6,191 nt of DNA from contig MHDW01000074.1 in NCBI GenBank assembly GCA_001803645.1, positions 2,200 through 8,390 of the forward strand. Direction: 5' to 3'. Numbering within the stretch: the stretch's first letter is position 1; each line of letters begins with the position of its first letter. The position numbers and the translations under genes are program-made. Positions 1 through 6,191 of the stretch are shown here, piece by piece. The notes beneath the pieces are model-generated. The model did no database searches and was not told the origin of the DNA. It saw nothing but the letters and a program-made list of their open reading frames with translations. This DNA is from Nitrospirae bacterium GWC2_42_7. GTDB taxonomy: Bacteria > Nitrospirota > Thermodesulfovibrionia > Thermodesulfovibrionales > UBA6898.

Positions 1-336
1 TTCGGCTTCCGGATGTACACCAATTGAAGACAGGACAAATAATAACAGGGAAACCAGCGCACCGGCAGAACTGATAATCATGCTGATCCGGTAAATTGTT
101 TTACTTAACGTCAAACGTGCAATGAGAACTGTTCCGGCACCATACAATATGAAAAAAAGCGCAGTGCTTGGCGCCATAGGAATCCTGCCGGAGCTGAAAG
201 TTGTAAGAACAGGAAGCCCTGCGATCCATCCGGTAAGTGCGGCAGATCCGATGCCGGCCGTCAGAATTCCGCATAAAAGAATTATAAAAGAAGAACCCCG
301 GTATTCTTTTAGAACATCTGTATCAGGAGTTTTCAA
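1..336 (-). CDS. Membrane sensor protein, N-terminal part (probable histidine kinase or PAS-type signalling protein); cut by the window edge
   Basis: Only the first 112 codons are present; the gene continues past base 1. The protein starts MKTPDTDVLKEYRG and then has three probable membrane helices (about residues 15-38, 57-74 and 82-106). The stretch around residues 36-65 (GWIAGLPVL, then RIPMAPSTALFF) resembles the integral-membrane N-terminus that, as I recall, precedes PAS and histidine-kinase or GGDEF domains in many environmental bacteria. The output domain lies outside the window, so kinase, cyclase or other cannot be decided. The start is a TTG at 334-336. An in-frame TGA lies two codons upstream and there is no ATG before residue 54, so no other start fits. 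A purine-rich Shine-Dalgarno lies 11 bases upstream. The gene has its own promoter and is not simply a continuation of the uvrB cluster. The membrane nature is fairly sure; the signalling role is inferred from motif style. Confidence 0.72.
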   Translation of the reverse strand, partial: MKTPDTDVLKEYRGSSFIILLCGILTAGIGSAALTGWIAGLPVLTTFSSGRIPMAPSTALFFILYGAGTVLIARLTLSKTIYRISMIISSAGALVSLLLFVLSSIGVHPEAE

Positions 337-347
337 TACTCAATAAT

Positions 348-356
348 CCCCTTCTT
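348..356 (-). promoter_or_regulatory. Ribosome binding site of the left-edge sensor gene
   Basis: On the minus strand this reads AAGAAGGGG, a good Shine-Dalgarno core, followed by 11 bases and the TTG start at 336. The spacing is somewhat long, but the site supports this non-ATG start because no other initiation codon is available in the open frame. Confidence 0.5.
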
Positions 357-464
357 AAAACATAACATAGTACATGTTTGATAAAAATATTATTACAATC
401 AGAAACTTATTTCAGATATCCCTCTGCACTGAATTAACATAATACATATCCCTTATCTAATATA

Positions 465-493
465 ATCATATTTCATAATGAGGGCATTGTCAA
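465..493 (-). promoter_or_regulatory. Sigma70-type promoter for the left-edge sensor gene
   Basis: On the minus strand a perfect -35 box TTGACA (488-493) is followed by a 17-base spacer and a -10 box TATGAT (465-470). Transcription would start near base 458 and give a leader of about 120 nt before the TTG start at 336. The match is close to consensus with ideal spacing. It makes the sensor gene independently transcribed from uvrB, whose stop codon lies about 110 bases upstream. Confidence 0.6.
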
Positions 494-603
494 TTTCTTC
501 CCTGATCAGAGCAGGCAGAACTTTATCAACTTTAAAAGAATTATTGAAGCTATGTTATTTGAGATCTATAACTTTATAAATATGGCTCAGGACCCTGATT
601 TCC

Positions 604-2598
604 TCATCCCTTTGTCCCGACTGCGATCATGTTCTCTTTTATTTTTTTTATCCTGTCCCTGATAACAGCAGCTCTTTCAAATTCAAGGTTTTTGGCAGCT
701 TCTTTCATCTCCTGTTCAAGTCTCTTTAATGCAGGCGCATCAATAGAATACTCTGCCACTTCCTCAGCCAAAGCAGGCACTGTCCAGTAGTCAGATTCGT
801 ATATAGACCTGACTATGTCCTTGATACTGCTCTTTATTGTCTCAGGCGTGATATTCATCTTTCTGTTATATTCTTCCTGAATGCGTCTTCTCCTGTTGGT
901 TTCATCAAGAGCCCTTTTTAATGAGCCTGTGATAACATCAGCATAAAAGATCACCTCTCCGTTGACATTGCGCGCAGCCCGGCCTGTAGTCTGTATCAGG
1001 GAACGCTCTGAGCGGAGAAACCCTTCTTTGTCTGCATCGAGTATCGCAACAAGTGAGACCTCAGGAAGATCAAGGCCTTCTCTTAAGAGATTGACCCCAA
1101 CAAGCACATCGAATTCACCGAGCCTCAGATCCCTGATGATCTGCACACGTTCAAGTGTATCAATATCCGAATGTAGATATCTCGCCCTTATTCCGAGTTT
1201 TGTATAATAATCCGTAAGGTCTTCAGCCATCTTTTTTGTGAGTGTGGTCACAAGGACCCTCTCTTTACTGTCCGCCCTCTTTTTTATTTCTGAAAGCAGG
1301 TCGTCAACCTGTCCTGAAACCGGCCTTACAGAAGGTTTCGGATCTATCAGTCCTGTTGGACGGATGATCTGTTCAATAATTTCTCCGTCGGATATTTCTT
1401 TCTCATACTCTGCAGGAGTTGCTGAAACATAAACAGCCTGCTTGACCCTTCCCGCAAATTCATCAAATTTCAAAGGCCTGTTATCGAGCGCTGACGGAAG
1501 CCTGAACCCGTAATTGATCAGATTCTGTTTTCTTGATCTGTCTCCTTCATACATGCCCCTTATCTGCGGCACTGTTGCATGTGATTCATCTAAGACAATC
1601 AGAAAATCCTCAGGAAAATAATCTATCAGAGTATAAGGAGGATCTCCCTGCGCCCTTCCGCTGAGGTGTCTTGAATAGTTCTCTATGCCATGGCAATAAT
1701 TGAATTCCTTAAGCATCTCCATGTCAAACCTTGTCCGCTCCTCGATCCTCCTTGCCTCAATTATCTTCCCCTGCTGGAGAAATTCCTCCACACGCTCCTT
1801 CATCTCTTTTTTGATGCCTTCAAACGCAGTTTCAAGACGGTCTTTTGGAGTCAGCCAGTGGCTGTTCGGAAAAAGTGCTATTCTCTCGAGCTTCCTTATT
1901 TTGGTTCCTGTAAGAGGGTCTGCTTCATAAATTGATTCTATTGAATCGCCGAAAAACTCTATTCTTATGATTCTGTCAATGGCAAAAGACGGATAAATTT
2001 CTACCACATCGCCTCTTACCCTGAAACTTCCCCGTTTGAAATTAACGTCTTCTCTTGAGTACTGTATTTCGATAAGCCTTTTTAAAACATCGTCTCTTTT
2101 AATATTCATATTCTCTTCAAGGAGAAGATGCATCTCCATATAATCCTTTGGCGAGCCTATTCCGTAAATACATGATACAGAAGCAACCACGATCACATCC
2201 CGCCTCTCGAGGACAGCTCTTGTGGCCGAATGCCTCAACCTGTCTATATCATCATTTATAAGCGCGTCTTTTTCTATATAAGTATCGGTTGTCGGGAGAT
2301 AAGCTTCAGGCTGGTAATAGTCATAGTAACTCACAAAAAACTCCACTGCATTCTCAGGAAAAAGCTCTTTAAATTCTCCGTATAATTGAGCGGCAAGGGT
2401 TTTGTTATGGGCCACAACAAGAGTCGGGCGGTTTATCTTTTCTATAACATTCGCTGCTGTAAATGTCTTGCCTGAGCCGGTCACGCCAAGAAGGACCTGA
2501 TGTTTCAGCCCTCTTTGTATACCTTCTGTGAGCCTTCTGATAGCTTCAGGCTGGTCACCCGCTGGTTTAAAATCTGTGTTTAATTTGAAGTCTGACAT
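604..2598 (-). CDS. uvrB: UvrB, excinuclease ABC subunit B (DNA damage-recognition helicase)
   Basis: UvrB works in the cytoplasm in nucleotide excision repair: it is loaded by UvrA, verifies the lesion, and recruits UvrC for incision. All landmarks are visible in the 664 residues, close to the 673 of E. coli UvrB. They are the Walker A GVTGSGKT (38-45), the DNA-clamping beta-hairpin with [12 protein letters not shown] (91-102), the Walker B-type DESH (337-340), VSATP (391-395), [10 protein letters not shown] (501-510), the motif VI-like QTTGRAARN (536-544), and a C-terminal UVR motif (about 620-655) that contacts UvrC. The ATG at 2598 gives the standard N-terminus and no in-frame start lies upstream. 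The Shine-Dalgarno is poor: only AAGG about 20 bases upstream, inside the end of the preceding gene, so translation may depend on coupling. It is the last of three co-directional genes, 16 nt behind the DUF362-ferredoxin gene. No SOS-box-like palindrome was seen in front of the cluster. The gene looks intact. Confidence 0.98.
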   Translation of the reverse strand: MSDFKLNTDFKPAGDQPEAIRRLTEGIQRGLKHQVLLGVTGSGKTFTAANVIEKINRPTLVVAHNKTLAAQLYGEFKELFPENAVEFFVSYYDYYQPEAYLPTTDTYIEKDALINDDIDRLRHSATRAVLERRDVIVVASVSCIYGIGSPKDYMEMHLLLEENMNIKRDDVLKRLIEIQYSREDVNFKRGSFRVRGDVVEIYPSFAIDRIIRIEFFGDSIESIYEADPLTGTKIRKLERIALFPNSHWLTPKDRLETAFEGIKKEMKERVEEFLQQGKIIEARRIEERTRFDMEMLKEFNYCHGIENYSRHLSGRAQGDPPYTLIDYFPEDFLIVLDESHATVPQIRGMYEGDRSRKQNLINYGFRLPSALDNRPLKFDEFAGRVKQAVYVSATPAEYEKEISDGEIIEQIIRPTGLIDPKPSVRPVSGQVDDLLSEIKKRADSKERVLVTTLTKKMAEDLTDYYTKLGIRARYLHSDIDTLERVQIIRDLRLGEFDVLVGVNLLREGLDLPEVSLVAILDADKEGFLRSERSLIQTTGRAARNVNGEVIFYADVITGSLKRALDETNRRRRIQEEYNRKMNITPETIKSSIKDIVRSIYESDYWTVPALAEEVAEYSIDAPALKRLEQEMKEAAKNLEFERAAVIRDRIKKIKENMIAVGTKG

Positions 2599-2614
2599 AT
2601 TTTGATAATTGCTA

Positions 2615-3733
2615 CTACCTTAAAAGTCTATTCTTTAATACTTTACGCAAACCCTTTCCAAGAAAAGTTTCGCCGGTACTTATCGCAGCATGCGGACAGA
2701 CCTCGATGCAGCAATAACATCTTATACACTTTTCGTAGTCAAATTTCAGCTTCTTTTTTCCATCACTTATTGCTCCGGCAGGACAGTATTTCAAACACTC
2801 GACACAGCCTTTGCAGGCATTATCATCAATTACAGGCCTCTGGACAAAATGCCCCCGCATAAAACCATGAAGAAATTTTGGACCGAATACAAGCGGGATC
2901 ATATCAGGCAGTTTAAAATCATTCACTCCAGGGACATAGCCTTCCATAAGAACCTCGCCATCAACCATTCCCATCTCCTGAGCAAACCTGTTGGTAAGCA
3001 TCAGGTCAGGATCAATATTAAGCATCCTGCATACAGCTATATCAAGCGCTGCTGCATTATCACTGGCTGCTATAATTCCCAGCTCCCGAGGTGTTCCTCT
3101 TTTGCCCGGCCCCTGGCCTTCCATCGCCAAAATACCGTCTAAAATATTAATCTGCGGCTTAAGCGCTTTAAATATTTTAACAATCAGTTGTGCAAACATC
3201 TCCCTGTTAACACCTGTTCTGAAATGCCATTCAGGTTTCCTCAGACCTACTACACAGCCATAAAGATTTTTTACTCCTAGCGTCATAAGCATCTGTACAT
3301 GTGTCTTAAGTTTAGGCAGGTTGATTATCACATCTGCGTCCAGTGCATCTTCTGAAATCTCTATATTCCTGAAAGGCTCTCCCACATCAAATGTTTTTGA
3401 TGTCTTAAATTCCTTGCATACCACATCAAGCCCTTTTAAAGCGTCTTTTATTCCGCTGACCTGCATGATCTTATCAAAACTTCCCACAGCAGGGCTGTCA
3501 GAAATTATCGGGACCGCACCTTTTTGAAGCACATACTCAGCAGAAGCCCTGACGATCATCGGGTGTGTCAGCATTGCGCTCTTCGGAGGCGCAGGGGAAA
3601 GAAGATTCGGCTTGATTATGACGCGGCTGTTGTTCTTGATGGTCCCGCTGTTGACCGAATCAATTAGTTCGAAGACAATAGGCCTGAGAGTCTCATAATC
3701 ATAAGCGGCCTTCCTGAAAAAAACTTTATGCAT
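2615..3733 (-). CDS. DUF362 domain protein fused to a C-terminal 2[4Fe-4S] ferredoxin
   Basis: The protein has 372 residues. The DUF362 part spans about residues 1-290, with typical elements IIKPNLL (39-45), NLPKLKTH (138-145), GVKNLYG (153-159) and [13 protein letters not shown] (198-210). The C-terminus carries two CxxCxxCxxxCP cluster motifs: cysteines 307, 310, 313, 317 and cysteines 336, 339, 342, 346. A further cysteine at 341 breaks the symmetry. This is the usual bacterial-type two-cluster ferredoxin arrangement, implying low-potential electron transfer. There is no signal peptide or membrane helix, so it is probably cytoplasmic. The biochemical role of DUF362 proteins is not settled as far as I know, and I assign no reaction. 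The ATG at 3733 has a good Shine-Dalgarno, AAGGA six bases upstream. It sits 33 nt behind the diguanylate cyclase gene and 16 nt before uvrB, so the three are probably cotranscribed. Confidence 0.9.
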   Translation of the reverse strand: MHKVFFRKAAYDYETLRPIVFELIDSVNSGTIKNNSRVIIKPNLLSPAPPKSAMLTHPMIVRASAEYVLQKGAVPIISDSPAVGSFDKIMQVSGIKDALKGLDVVCKEFKTSKTFDVGEPFRNIEISEDALDADVIINLPKLKTHVQMLMTLGVKNLYGCVVGLRKPEWHFRTGVNREMFAQLIVKIFKALKPQINILDGILAMEGQGPGKRGTPRELGIIAASDNAAALDIAVCRMLNIDPDLMLTNRFAQEMGMVDGEVLMEGYVPGVNDFKLPDMIPLVFGPKFLHGFMRGHFVQRPVIDDNACKGCVECLKYCPAGAISDGKKKLKFDYEKCIRCYCCIEVCPHAAISTGETFLGKGLRKVLKNRLLR

Positions 3734-3739
3734 TATTAA

Positions 3740-3744
3740 TCCTT
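3740..3744 (-). promoter_or_regulatory. Ribosome binding site of the DUF362-ferredoxin gene
   Basis: The minus strand reads AAGGA, then six bases, then the ATG at 3733. It lies inside the 33-nt gap after the diguanylate cyclase stop codon and fixes the start of this gene. Confidence 0.65.
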
Positions 3745-3766
3745 GCTGCTATATACTGATCTCTCT

Positions 3767-5353
3767 TCAGACAACCTTGTTTTTGCCTGTCTCCTTTGCT
3801 CTATATAAAGCCTTATCAGAAGTAGAAATAAGATCTCTTACTGAATCTGCATCATCAGGATAGACCGAGATCCCTATGCTTACGGTAACATTGATATTCA
3901 AAGTATCTTTTTCATGAATATAACCTGCAATATCTTCTCTGACTCTTTCAGCGATCTGATATGCCATAGCATAGTCAGTTGATGGCAGGATCACGGCAAA
4001 TTCCTCGCCTCCATATCTGAATACGAGATCATTATCTCTGACAGACAACAATATATGTCTTGCAACATTCTTCAGGACTAGATCACCGACCATATGGCCA
4101 TATTTATCATTGATCATCTTAAAATCATCAATATCAATAAATAATAAACTCAATTTGCTGCCCAGTTTTTTCGCATCAACAAACCTCTCCACAATAGAAG
4201 CCCTGAAATGCCTTGGGGTGTACAGGTCTGTAAGTTCGTCAGTTATTGCAATGTGGTAAAGGTGGGCATTTTCAAAGGCAACAGAAATATGGCTGGACAT
4301 GATATCAACAAGCTTTTGAGGTAGATTTTCGAAGCTGTCTTCTATCCTTCTTAAAGTGATAAGGGCTATATTTGTATCGCTCGTCCGAATCGGCATATGA
4401 ATGATCTTATGGTCCTTTGATCTTGAATTCTCATTGATCTCACCCTTCCTCCAGTCATTTATTGTCGCGAACAAAGGATCTTCCTTGTCGATCTTCTTAC
4501 GACTAAAAACACCGTTCTGCTTTGACCACGTATTGACCCTGTATTCATCACCGGCTTTATGGAAAATCAAGTTAATTTCATCAGGGTTAAGGGAATCTTT
4601 GATGATTTCAATAACTATTGTTTTCAGTTCTTCGAGGTCGATCGATTCGCTCAAACGCTCTATCATGGTATAAAGCAGATTAAGCTCTCTATTCTGGTGG
4701 ATGATCTCATCAATATATCTGTTTACTTCTCTTGATAAAACCCTCGAGAATATCGGTATTAAAATAATGATACAGAAAATGCCTGAGGCAAATATTATCA
4801 ATTCAATATAGCTGATGAGCAGATATGTGCTCTTTAATGAATGATCAATAATAAATTTCCCGTTTATACGGTCAGATTCAGCATGACATCCGAAACACTT
4901 CTCTTCATTGAAAATAACTCTTACGCTTCGCAGTAATTTCTGCCCGTTAACATTAATAATTGTAGTGTTTTCTGAAGGCATAGAGCTCTTTCCATGACAG
5001 GCAAGGCATGAGGCATCGCTCTTTTTGTCTAAATTCTTCCCAATAATATTCTTATCGGATGAATAAATTACTTTGCCGTCCCGATTAATGATAAAAGCCT
5101 TGCTTGCCGAATAATTATCCTTGCCTATTTTCTCGATCGTGTTCTGCAGCAGATCAGGATTTCTTGTCATCATAAGGCTGCTCAGAGTTGTTTGAACAGC
5201 GCTACTTATCTCCTGAGATTTTATCTTGCTTTCGTTGATCATGCTGTTTCTGAGCATTAAGGCAATAAACAGCATCGTGACGATAATTGTCACGGACATG
5301 ATCCCGAGAATAATAAAAAGGATCTTTTTCTTTAATATATACAGCCATTTCAT
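3767..5353 (-). CDS. Membrane diguanylate cyclase with a periplasmic haem-c sensor domain, GAF-like region and GGDEF domain
   Basis: Numbering is from the ATG at 5353 (528 residues). A basic N-terminus leads into a membrane helix (about 11-34). A predicted periplasmic region (35-174) carries two CxxCH haem-c attachment motifs, CLACH (116-120) and CFGCH (153-157). A second helix follows (about 175-202), then a GAF-like cytoplasmic region (about 222-367) and a GGDEF domain (368-528). The GGDEF domain looks active: GGEEF at 448-452, the DIDDFK aspartate D407, N415 and D424 for nucleotide binding, and an intact product-inhibition site RDND (439-442) five residues before GGEEF. It should make cyclic di-GMP from two GTP, with the periplasmic domain plausibly sensing redox state or a haem ligand. 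The DELTDLYTPRHF element departs from the common DxLTGLxNRRxF. The start is uncertain: a TTG at 5392 would add 13 residues and has AAGG 13 bases upstream. I prefer the ATG because the protein then starts directly at the basic, membrane-anchoring segment. It is the probable first gene of an operon with DUF362-ferredoxin and uvrB. Confidence 0.92.
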   Translation of the reverse strand: MKWLYILKKKILFIILGIMSVTIIVTMLFIALMLRNSMINESKIKSQEISSAVQTTLSSLMMTRNPDLLQNTIEKIGKDNYSASKAFIINRDGKVIYSSDKNIIGKNLDKKSDASCLACHGKSSMPSENTTIINVNGQKLLRSVRVIFNEEKCFGCHAESDRINGKFIIDHSLKSTYLLISYIELIIFASGIFCIIILIPIFSRVLSREVNRYIDEIIHQNRELNLLYTMIERLSESIDLEELKTIVIEIIKDSLNPDEINLIFHKAGDEYRVNTWSKQNGVFSRKKIDKEDPLFATINDWRKGEINENSRSKDHKIIHMPIRTSDTNIALITLRRIEDSFENLPQKLVDIMSSHISVAFENAHLYHIAITDELTDLYTPRHFRASIVERFVDAKKLGSKLSLLFIDIDDFKMINDKYGHMVGDLVLKNVARHILLSVRDNDLVFRYGGEEFAVILPSTDYAMAYQIAERVREDIAGYIHEKDTLNINVTVSIGISVYPDDADSVRDLISTSDKALYRAKETGKNKVV

Positions 5354-5447
5354 GTTTTTCGTCTTTGATTTATAATAGTATAACTGATGCAATTTTGCTT
5401 AATTACCTTATCTTTATTTATTATATAAAGCATATTTTTTATATACT
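5354..5447. promoter_or_regulatory. AT-rich divergent intergenic region between the diguanylate cyclase and pyrE
   Basis: This region must hold the promoters for both divergent genes. Bases 5401-5447 contain only 6 G or C in 47. On the minus strand a perfect TATAAT (5420-5425) is a good -10 candidate for the cyclase operon, but the hexamer 17 bases upstream (TAGTAT) is a poor -35. On the plus strand TATAAA (5424-5429) and TATACT (5442-5447) are possible -10 boxes for pyrE, with only weak -35 matches such as TTGCTT (5395-5400) at wrong spacing. The region surely has promoter function; the exact boxes are not secure. No LexA-type palindrome is visible. Confidence 0.45.
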
Positions 5448-6002
5448 ATGAAAAAACAGCTTACTGACATGATCTTCCATAGGGCTTTCAAATACAGCGA
5501 AAAGCCTGCGTTCAAGCTCGTATCCGGAGCAATGAGCAACTATTATTTCAACTGCAAGGCAGTGACTTTGCATCCCGAAGGCATGTATCTTATCGGAAAT
5601 ATTATCTTCGACATGATAAAGAATAACAATATAAAAGGCATCGGCGGGCTTACGCTCGGAGCTGACCCGATCGCCAATGCAACAGCATATACTTCTTATA
5701 TAAAGAAAGCACCTATCGAGGCTTTTGTTGTAAGAAAATCAGCAAAGGCTCACGGCACCATGCAGTGGATAGAAGGGAATGTAAATACAGGAGACCGTGT
5801 TGTGATCGTGGACGATGTCATAACTACCGGCAAATCAACAATTGAAGCAATAAACAGGGCAGTAGAAGCAGGGCTTGAAGTAGTAAAAGTTATTGCGTTG
5901 ATCGACCGGCAGGAAGGCGGCAGGGAAAATATTGAGGCCCTTGGATATAAGGTTGAGGCTGTTATTACAAGGGATGAAGTAATGGAGCTTTATAAAATTT
6001 AA
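5448..6002 (+). CDS. pyrE: Orotate phosphoribosyltransferase
   Basis: PyrE joins orotate to PRPP to give orotidine 5'-phosphate, the fifth step of de novo UMP synthesis, in the cytoplasm. The 184 residues match the family's normal short length. The PRPP-binding signature VVIVDDVITTGKS lies at 118-130 with the acidic pair D122-D123. The mobile catalytic loop lies at about 95-110 and has VRKSAKAHG with R96, K97, K100 and H102. The N-terminal FKLVSGAMSNYYFNCK (22-37) is the orotate-site region and GLTLGADPIA (67-76) the following strand-loop. The ATG at 5448 gives the expected N-terminus, but nothing resembling a Shine-Dalgarno lies upstream (an A/T run, then TATACT directly before ATG). Translation may be leaderless or rely on an unstructured leader. 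A start at M8 (5469) is the other possibility and also lacks a site. It is divergent from the cyclase operon and no other pyr gene is in the window. Confidence 0.96.
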   Translation: MKKQLTDMIFHRAFKYSEKPAFKLVSGAMSNYYFNCKAVTLHPEGMYLIGNIIFDMIKNNNIKGIGGLTLGADPIANATAYTSYIKKAPIEAFVVRKSAKAHGTMQWIEGNVNTGDRVVIVDDVITTGKSTIEAINRAVEAGLEVVKVIALIDRQEGGRENIEALGYKVEAVITRDEVMELYKI

Positions 6003-6046
6003 TACTTTTAAAGCAGCGACGGAAAAGGCAGTTAATTAAATATACT

Positions 6047-6075
6047 TTGATATTTTTCAAAATAATTATTATGAT
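6047..6075 (+). promoter_or_regulatory. Sigma70-type promoter for the right-edge gene
   Basis: TTGATA (6047-6052) is followed by a 17-base spacer and TATGAT (6070-6075). Transcription would start near 6082, leaving a short leader of about 22 nt before the ATG at 6104. An inverted repeat, TTTGA (6046-6050) and TCAAA (6057-6061) with a six-base loop, overlaps the -35 box and could be an operator, though it is short and AT-rich. Confidence 0.6.
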
Positions 6076-6090
6076 ATTATAAGAACAAAA

Positions 6091-6097
6091 AAGGGAG
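6091..6097 (+). promoter_or_regulatory. Ribosome binding site of the right-edge gene
   Basis: AAGGGAG lies six bases before the ATG at 6104, a strong Shine-Dalgarno with good spacing. It is the main reason for calling the truncated reading frame that follows a real gene. Confidence 0.7.
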
Positions 6098-6103
6098 CTA
6101 AAA

Positions 6104-6191
6104 ATGGCAGATATTGAGGCAAAGAGTAATTCTGAAACAATAAAAAAATACATGGCTCTGATGTTTCTCATAAACGAATCTGAAAAACGGC
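6104..6191 (+). CDS. Unidentified protein, first 29 codons only; cut by the window edge
   Basis: The frame opens MADIEAKSNSETIKKYMAL and is still open after 29 codons at the window end. The visible part is hydrophilic and charged, then a short mixed stretch (MFLINESEKR). There is no signal peptide, membrane helix or recognisable motif, so no function can be given. Support comes from the well-spaced promoter (6047-6075) and Shine-Dalgarno directly upstream. It lies about 100 bases after pyrE on the same strand but appears to have its own promoter. Confidence 0.65.
   Translation, partial: MADIEAKSNSETIKKYMALMFLINESEKR

Noticed and set aside
122..346. Plus-strand reading frame of 74 codons
   Set aside because: It is antisense to the minus-strand sensor gene, whose translation has clear membrane helices and a recognisable IPMAPSTAL motif. 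The plus-strand frame has no such features.
585..604. Short inverted repeat (TCAG / CTGA) just after the uvrB stop as a terminator
   Set aside because: The stem is only four base pairs and no T-rich run follows on the minus strand, so an intrinsic terminator cannot be supported.
2690..3142. Plus-strand 150-codon reading frame
   Set aside because: It lies entirely opposite the DUF362-ferredoxin gene, which has conserved motifs and cluster cysteines. The plus-strand translation shows no recognisable domain.
5276..5294. Perfect 6-bp inverted repeat CGTGAC / GTCACG with a 7-base loop
   Set aside because: It lies inside the coding sequence for the first membrane helix of the cyclase, where the repeated Val-Thr codons explain it. 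No T-tract or promoter accompanies it.
5354..5447. SOS (LexA) box controlling the uvrB cluster
   Set aside because: Neither a CTGT-N8-ACAG nor a GAAC-N4-GTTC pattern is present in the region upstream of the first gene of the cluster.
5965..6171. Minus-strand 68-codon frame over the end of pyrE and the right-edge gene
   Set aside because: Its hydrophobic translation is typical of the reverse of AT-rich sequence. It overlaps pyrE and the promoter and ribosome binding site of the right-edge gene, and has no support of its own.

Overview
The window is ordinary, densely packed bacterial chromosome of moderate to low GC content. It shows no IS element, phage gene, CRISPR array, rRNA or tRNA. Three things suggest an anaerobic or redox-versatile Gram-negative: a diguanylate cyclase with two CxxCH haem-c motifs in its predicted periplasmic domain, a DUF362 protein fused to a 2[4Fe-4S] ferredoxin, and sigma70-type promoters. 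The protein styles resemble Nitrospirota or Desulfobacterota, but that placement is an impression from memory and was not tested.

Left edge (1-603): the N-terminal 112 residues of a minus-strand membrane sensor run off the window. The gene starts at a TTG at 336. About 130 bases upstream lies a near-consensus promoter (TTGACA, 17-base spacer, TATGAT), giving a leader of roughly 120 nt. Between that promoter and uvrB is a short coding-like stretch with one in-frame stop.

Centre (604-5353/5392, all minus strand): three genes lie head to tail. Transcription order is a haem-c/GAF/GGDEF diguanylate cyclase, then a DUF362-ferredoxin protein (33-nt gap), then uvrB (16-nt gap). The tight spacing and absence of visible terminators suggest one operon, which would place the nucleotide-excision-repair helicase behind a redox-type signalling protein and an iron-sulfur protein. 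A functional link is inference only.

Right edge (5354-6191): a very AT-rich divergent region separates the cyclase from plus-strand pyrE (orotate phosphoribosyltransferase, pyrimidine synthesis), which has no visible Shine-Dalgarno. After pyrE comes a second good promoter (TTGATA, 17-base spacer, TATGAT), a strong ribosome binding site, and the first 29 codons of an unidentified gene.

I found no convincing evidence of a wholly new system. The most noteworthy points are the haem-c sensing cyclase, its operon-like linkage to DUF362-ferredoxin and uvrB, and the leader of the left-edge sensor.
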